A stretch of DNA of 24,166 bases, taken from NCBI RefSeq assembly GCF_003248605.1, contig NZ_QFPF01000029.1, forward strand, positions 1-24,166, in the 5' to 3' direction. The notes below the pieces were generated by a model. That model worked only from the letters and a program-made list of their open reading frames with translations. It made no database searches and was not told the DNA's origin. Shown piece by piece: positions 21,692-24,166 of the stretch; positions within the stretch are counted from its first letter, which is position 1, and each line of letters starts with the position of its first letter. Both the position numbers and the translations under genes were made by a program. The stretch is from Microbacterium sp. GTDB lineage: Bacteria > Actinomycetota > Actinomycetes > Actinomycetales > Microbacteriaceae.

Positions 21692-24166
21692 TTGGCTGCT
21701 GCGCGCAACGCATCCACCACCCCCACCCTGAAGAACGGCCGCGGAGCATCCCGCCTCTCGTTCGCCAAGATCTCCGACACCCTCGAGGTCCCCGACCTCC
21801 TGGCGCTGCAGACCGAGTCGTTCGACTGGCTCGTCGGCAACGAGGCCTGGAAGGCGCGCGTCGCCGAGGCCCAGGCCGTCGGCCGCACCGACGTGCCCGA
21901 GATCAGCGGACTGGAGGAGATCTTCGAAGAGATCTCGCCGATCGAGGATCTCAGCGAGACGATGCAGCTCTCGTTCACGAACCCCTACCTCGAGCCCGAG
22001 AAGTACTCCATCGAGGAGTGCAAGGAGCGCGGCAAGACGTACGCGGCGCCCCTGTACGTCGAGGCCGAGTTCATGAATCACCAGACCGGTGAGATCAAGA
22101 CCCAGACGGTCTTCATGGGCGATTTCCCCCTGCAGACGGGCAAGGGCACGTTCATCATCAACGGCACCGAGCGCGTCGTCGTCTCGCAGCTCGTGCGCTC
22201 GCCCGGCGTGTACTTCGACAAGACGCCCGACAAGACATCCGACAAGGACATCGTCTCGGCGCGCGTGATCCCGAGCCGCGGCGCGTGGCTCGAGTTCGAG
22301 ATCGACAAGCGCGACCAGGTGGGCGTGCGCATCGACCGCAAGCGCAAGCAGTCGGTCACCGTGTTCCTCAAGGCCCTCGGCCTCTCGAGCGAAGACATCA
22401 TGAACGAGTTCGCGGGCTTCGACTCCATCGAGGAGACGCTGTCGAAGGACACGATCCTCACGAAGGAAGACGCGCTCCGCGACATCTACCGCAAGCTCCG
22501 TCCGGGCGAGCAGGTCGCCGCTGAGGCCGCGCGCGCGCTGCTCGACAACTTCTACTTCAACCCCAAGCGCTACGACCTCGCCAAGGTCGGCCGCTACAAG
22601 ATCAACCAGAAGCTCGGTCTCGACCAGCCCCTGTCCGACTCGGTGCTGACCGTCGACGACATCGTCGCGACGATCAAGTACCTGGTCCGCCTGCATCGCG
22701 GCGACGCGACGTTCGACGGCGTCCGCGCGGGCAAGCCCGCCGAGATCCGCCTCGACGTCGACGACATCGACAACTTCGGCAACCGCCGTATCCGCGCCGT
22801 CGGCGAGCTCATCCAGAACCAGGTGCGCACGGGCCTCTCGCGCATGGAGCGCGTCGTCCGCGAGCGCATGACCACGCAGGACATCGAGGCGATCACGCCG
22901 CAGACCCTGATCAACGTGCGCCCCGTCGTCGCCGCGATCAAGGAGTTCTTCGGCACCTCGCAGCTGTCGCAGTTCATGGACCAGAACAACCCGCTCGCGG
23001 GCCTGACCCACAAGCGCCGCCTCTCCGCGCTCGGCCCCGGAGGCCTCTCGCGCGAGCGCGCCGGCGTCGAGGTGCGCGACGTGCACCCCTCGCACTACGG
23101 CCGCATGTGCCCGATCGAGACCCCGGAAGGCCCGAACATCGGCCTGATCGGATCGCTCGCATCCTTCGCGCGCATCAACTCGTTCGGCTTCATCGAGACG
23201 CCCTACCGCCGCGTCGTCGATGGCCGCGTGACCGAGGACATCGACTACCTCAGCGCCAGCGAGGAGAACGACTTCATCGTCGCGCAGGCCAACGCGCCGC
23301 TCCAGGCCGACGGCCACTTCCAGGAGGAGCGCGTTCTCGCCCGCCGCGGAAAGGGTGGCGAGGTCGACCTGTTCCACCCCGAGGAGATCGGGTACATGGA
23401 CGTCTCCCCGCGCCAGATGGTGTCGGTGGCGACCTCGCTCGTGCCCTTCCTCGAGCACGATGACGCGCAGCGCGCGCTCATGGGCGCCAACATGCAGCGC
23501 CAGGCGGTGCCGCTGCTGCGCAGCGACTCGCCCCTGGTGGGCACGGGTATGGAGGGCTACGCCGCGATCGACGCCGGCGATGTCATCACCGCCGAGAAGG
23601 CGGGTGTCGTCGCCGAGGTGTCGGCCGACGTCGTGACCGTGCAGCTCGACGAGGGCGGCACGCAGGACTACTACCTCCGCAAGTTCGACCGCTCCAACCA
23701 GGGCACGAGCTACAACCAGCGCGTCGTGGTCTCGGCCGGTGAGCGCGTCGAGGTCGGCGAGGTCATCGCCGACGGCCCCGCGACCGAGAACGGCGAGCTC
23801 GCGCTCGGCAAGAACCTCCTCGTCGCGTTCATGCCGTGGGAGGGTCACAACTTCGAGGACGCGATCATCCTCAACCAGGACCTGGTGAAGGAAGACACCC
23901 TCTCCTCGATCCACATCGAGGAGTACGAGGTCGACGCGCGCGACACCAAGCTCGGCAAGGAGGAGATCACCCGTGACCTCCCCAACGTCAGCCCCGAGCT
24001 GCTGAAGGACCTCGACGAGCGCGGCATCGTCCGCATCGGCGCCGAGGTGCGCCCCGGCGACATCCTGGTCGGCAAGGTCACGCCCAAGGGCGAGACCGAG
24101 CTGTCGGCGGAGGAGCGCCTGCTCCGCGCGATCTTCAACGAGAAGAGCCGCGAGGTGCGCGACACG
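21692..24166 (+). CDS. rpoB: DNA-directed RNA polymerase beta subunit, 3' end cut by window
   Basis: The first 825 codons of the beta subunit of RNA polymerase; the remainder, about 340 codons by family length, lies past the window. The N-terminus reads [20 protein letters not shown], then [19 protein letters not shown] as in Microbacteriaceae. Core blocks include [22 protein letters not shown] in the protrusion region and the rifampicin cluster [17 protein letters not shown] followed by [14 protein letters not shown]. Asp430, His440 and Ser445 correspond to E. coli 516, 526 and 531 and are wild type, which predicts a rifampicin-sensitive polymerase. The start is taken as TTG 21692, with GGAGG 8 bases ahead. 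In-frame ATGs at 21677 and 21560 give extensions unlike other RpoB N-termini, and the former overlaps the SD itself. rpoC would be expected downstream. Confidence 0.96.
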   Translation, partial: MAAARNASTTPTLKNGRGASRLSFAKISDTLEVPDLLALQTESFDWLVGNEAWKARVAEAQAVGRTDVPEISGLEEIFEEISPIEDLSETMQLSFTNPYLEPEKYSIEECKERGKTYAAPLYVEAEFMNHQTGEIKTQTVFMGDFPLQTGKGTFIINGTERVVVSQLVRSPGVYFDKTPDKTSDKDIVSARVIPSRGAWLEFEIDKRDQVGVRIDRKRKQSVTVFLKALGLSSEDIMNEFAGFDSIEETLSKDTILTKEDALRDIYRKLRPGEQVAAEAARALLDNFYFNPKRYDLAKVGRYKINQKLGLDQPLSDSVLTVDDIVATIKYLVRLHRGDATFDGVRAGKPAEIRLDVDDIDNFGNRRIRAVGELIQNQVRTGLSRMERVVRERMTTQDIEAITPQTLINVRPVVAAIKEFFGTSQLSQFMDQNNPLAGLTHKRRLSALGPGGLSRERAGVEVRDVHPSHYGRMCPIETPEGPNIGLIGSLASFARINSFGFIETPYRRVVDGRVTEDIDYLSASEENDFIVAQANAPLQADGHFQEERVLARRGKGGEVDLFHPEEIGYMDVSPRQMVSVATSLVPFLEHDDAQRALMGANMQRQAVPLLRSDSPLVGTGMEGYAAIDAGDVITAEKAGVVAEVSADVVTVQLDEGGTQDYYLRKFDRSNQGTSYNQRVVVSAGERVEVGEVIADGPATENGELALGKNLLVAFMPWEGHNFEDAIILNQDLVKEDTLSSIHIEEYEVDARDTKLGKEEITRDLPNVSPELLKDLDERGIVRIGAEVRPGDILVGKVTPKGETELSAEERLLRAIFNEKSREVRDT

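Overview
The window is high-GC actinobacterial DNA. The N-terminus of RpoB and the style of the neighbouring proteins fit Microbacterium or a close relative in the Microbacteriaceae; this rests on protein resemblance read by eye, not on a search. Coding density is very high. No stretch over 300 bases lacks a gene, and the two largest gaps (12057-12261 and 21453-21691) are both divergent promoter regions. I see no tRNA, rRNA, insertion sequence, prophage or CRISPR array.

Region 1 (1-12056, all minus strand) is dominated by one long catabolic and transport operon, read from 12056 downward: nitrilase-type beta-ureidopropionase, dihydropyrimidinase, an LLM-class (luciferase-like) flavin/F420 oxidoreductase, a four-gene NMT1/THI5-type ABC importer (permease, ATPase, permease, lipoprotein), a class III aminotransferase, and CoA-acylating (methyl)malonate semialdehyde dehydrogenase. 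Five of the junctions are 4-base ATGA overlaps. Together these genes can import a pyrimidine-like compound, open a dihydropyrimidine ring, release beta-alanine or 3-aminoisobutyrate, and carry it to acetyl-CoA or propionyl-CoA. The enzyme that would first reduce uracil or thymine (PydA/PreTA type) is not present; the LLM oxidoreductase is the only redox enzyme at that place in the operon. A DUF6421-type protein and a threonine aldolase, cut by the window edge and carrying its own leaderless promoter, follow. No regulator gene is present, but the operon leader holds a 13-base palindrome and a 9-bp hairpin.

Region 2 (12262-16415) is a mixed housekeeping segment: a PAP2 phosphatase/diacylglycerol-kinase fusion on the plus strand, then on the minus strand a small SRPBCC-like protein, a SprT-like zinc metalloprotein, a TPR protein and a spermidine-synthase-fold protein.

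Region 3 (16453-18782, plus strand) is the 5-oxoprolinase unit: pxpA followed by a fused pxpB-pxpC gene with a 4-base overlap.

Region 4 (18751-21452, minus strand) is a large DUF4062-STAND NTPase-TPR protein with a consensus sigma-70-type promoter. A 14-codon leaderless leader ORF ends in an ATGA overlap with the likely start of the large gene. Back to back with it, a second consensus promoter drives rpoB (21692 to the window end, plus strand), whose rifampicin region is wild type and whose start is TTG.

Across the window, five genes share the same spacing TANNNT-N6-(A/G)TG, which points to leaderless transcripts as a common mode of expression here.
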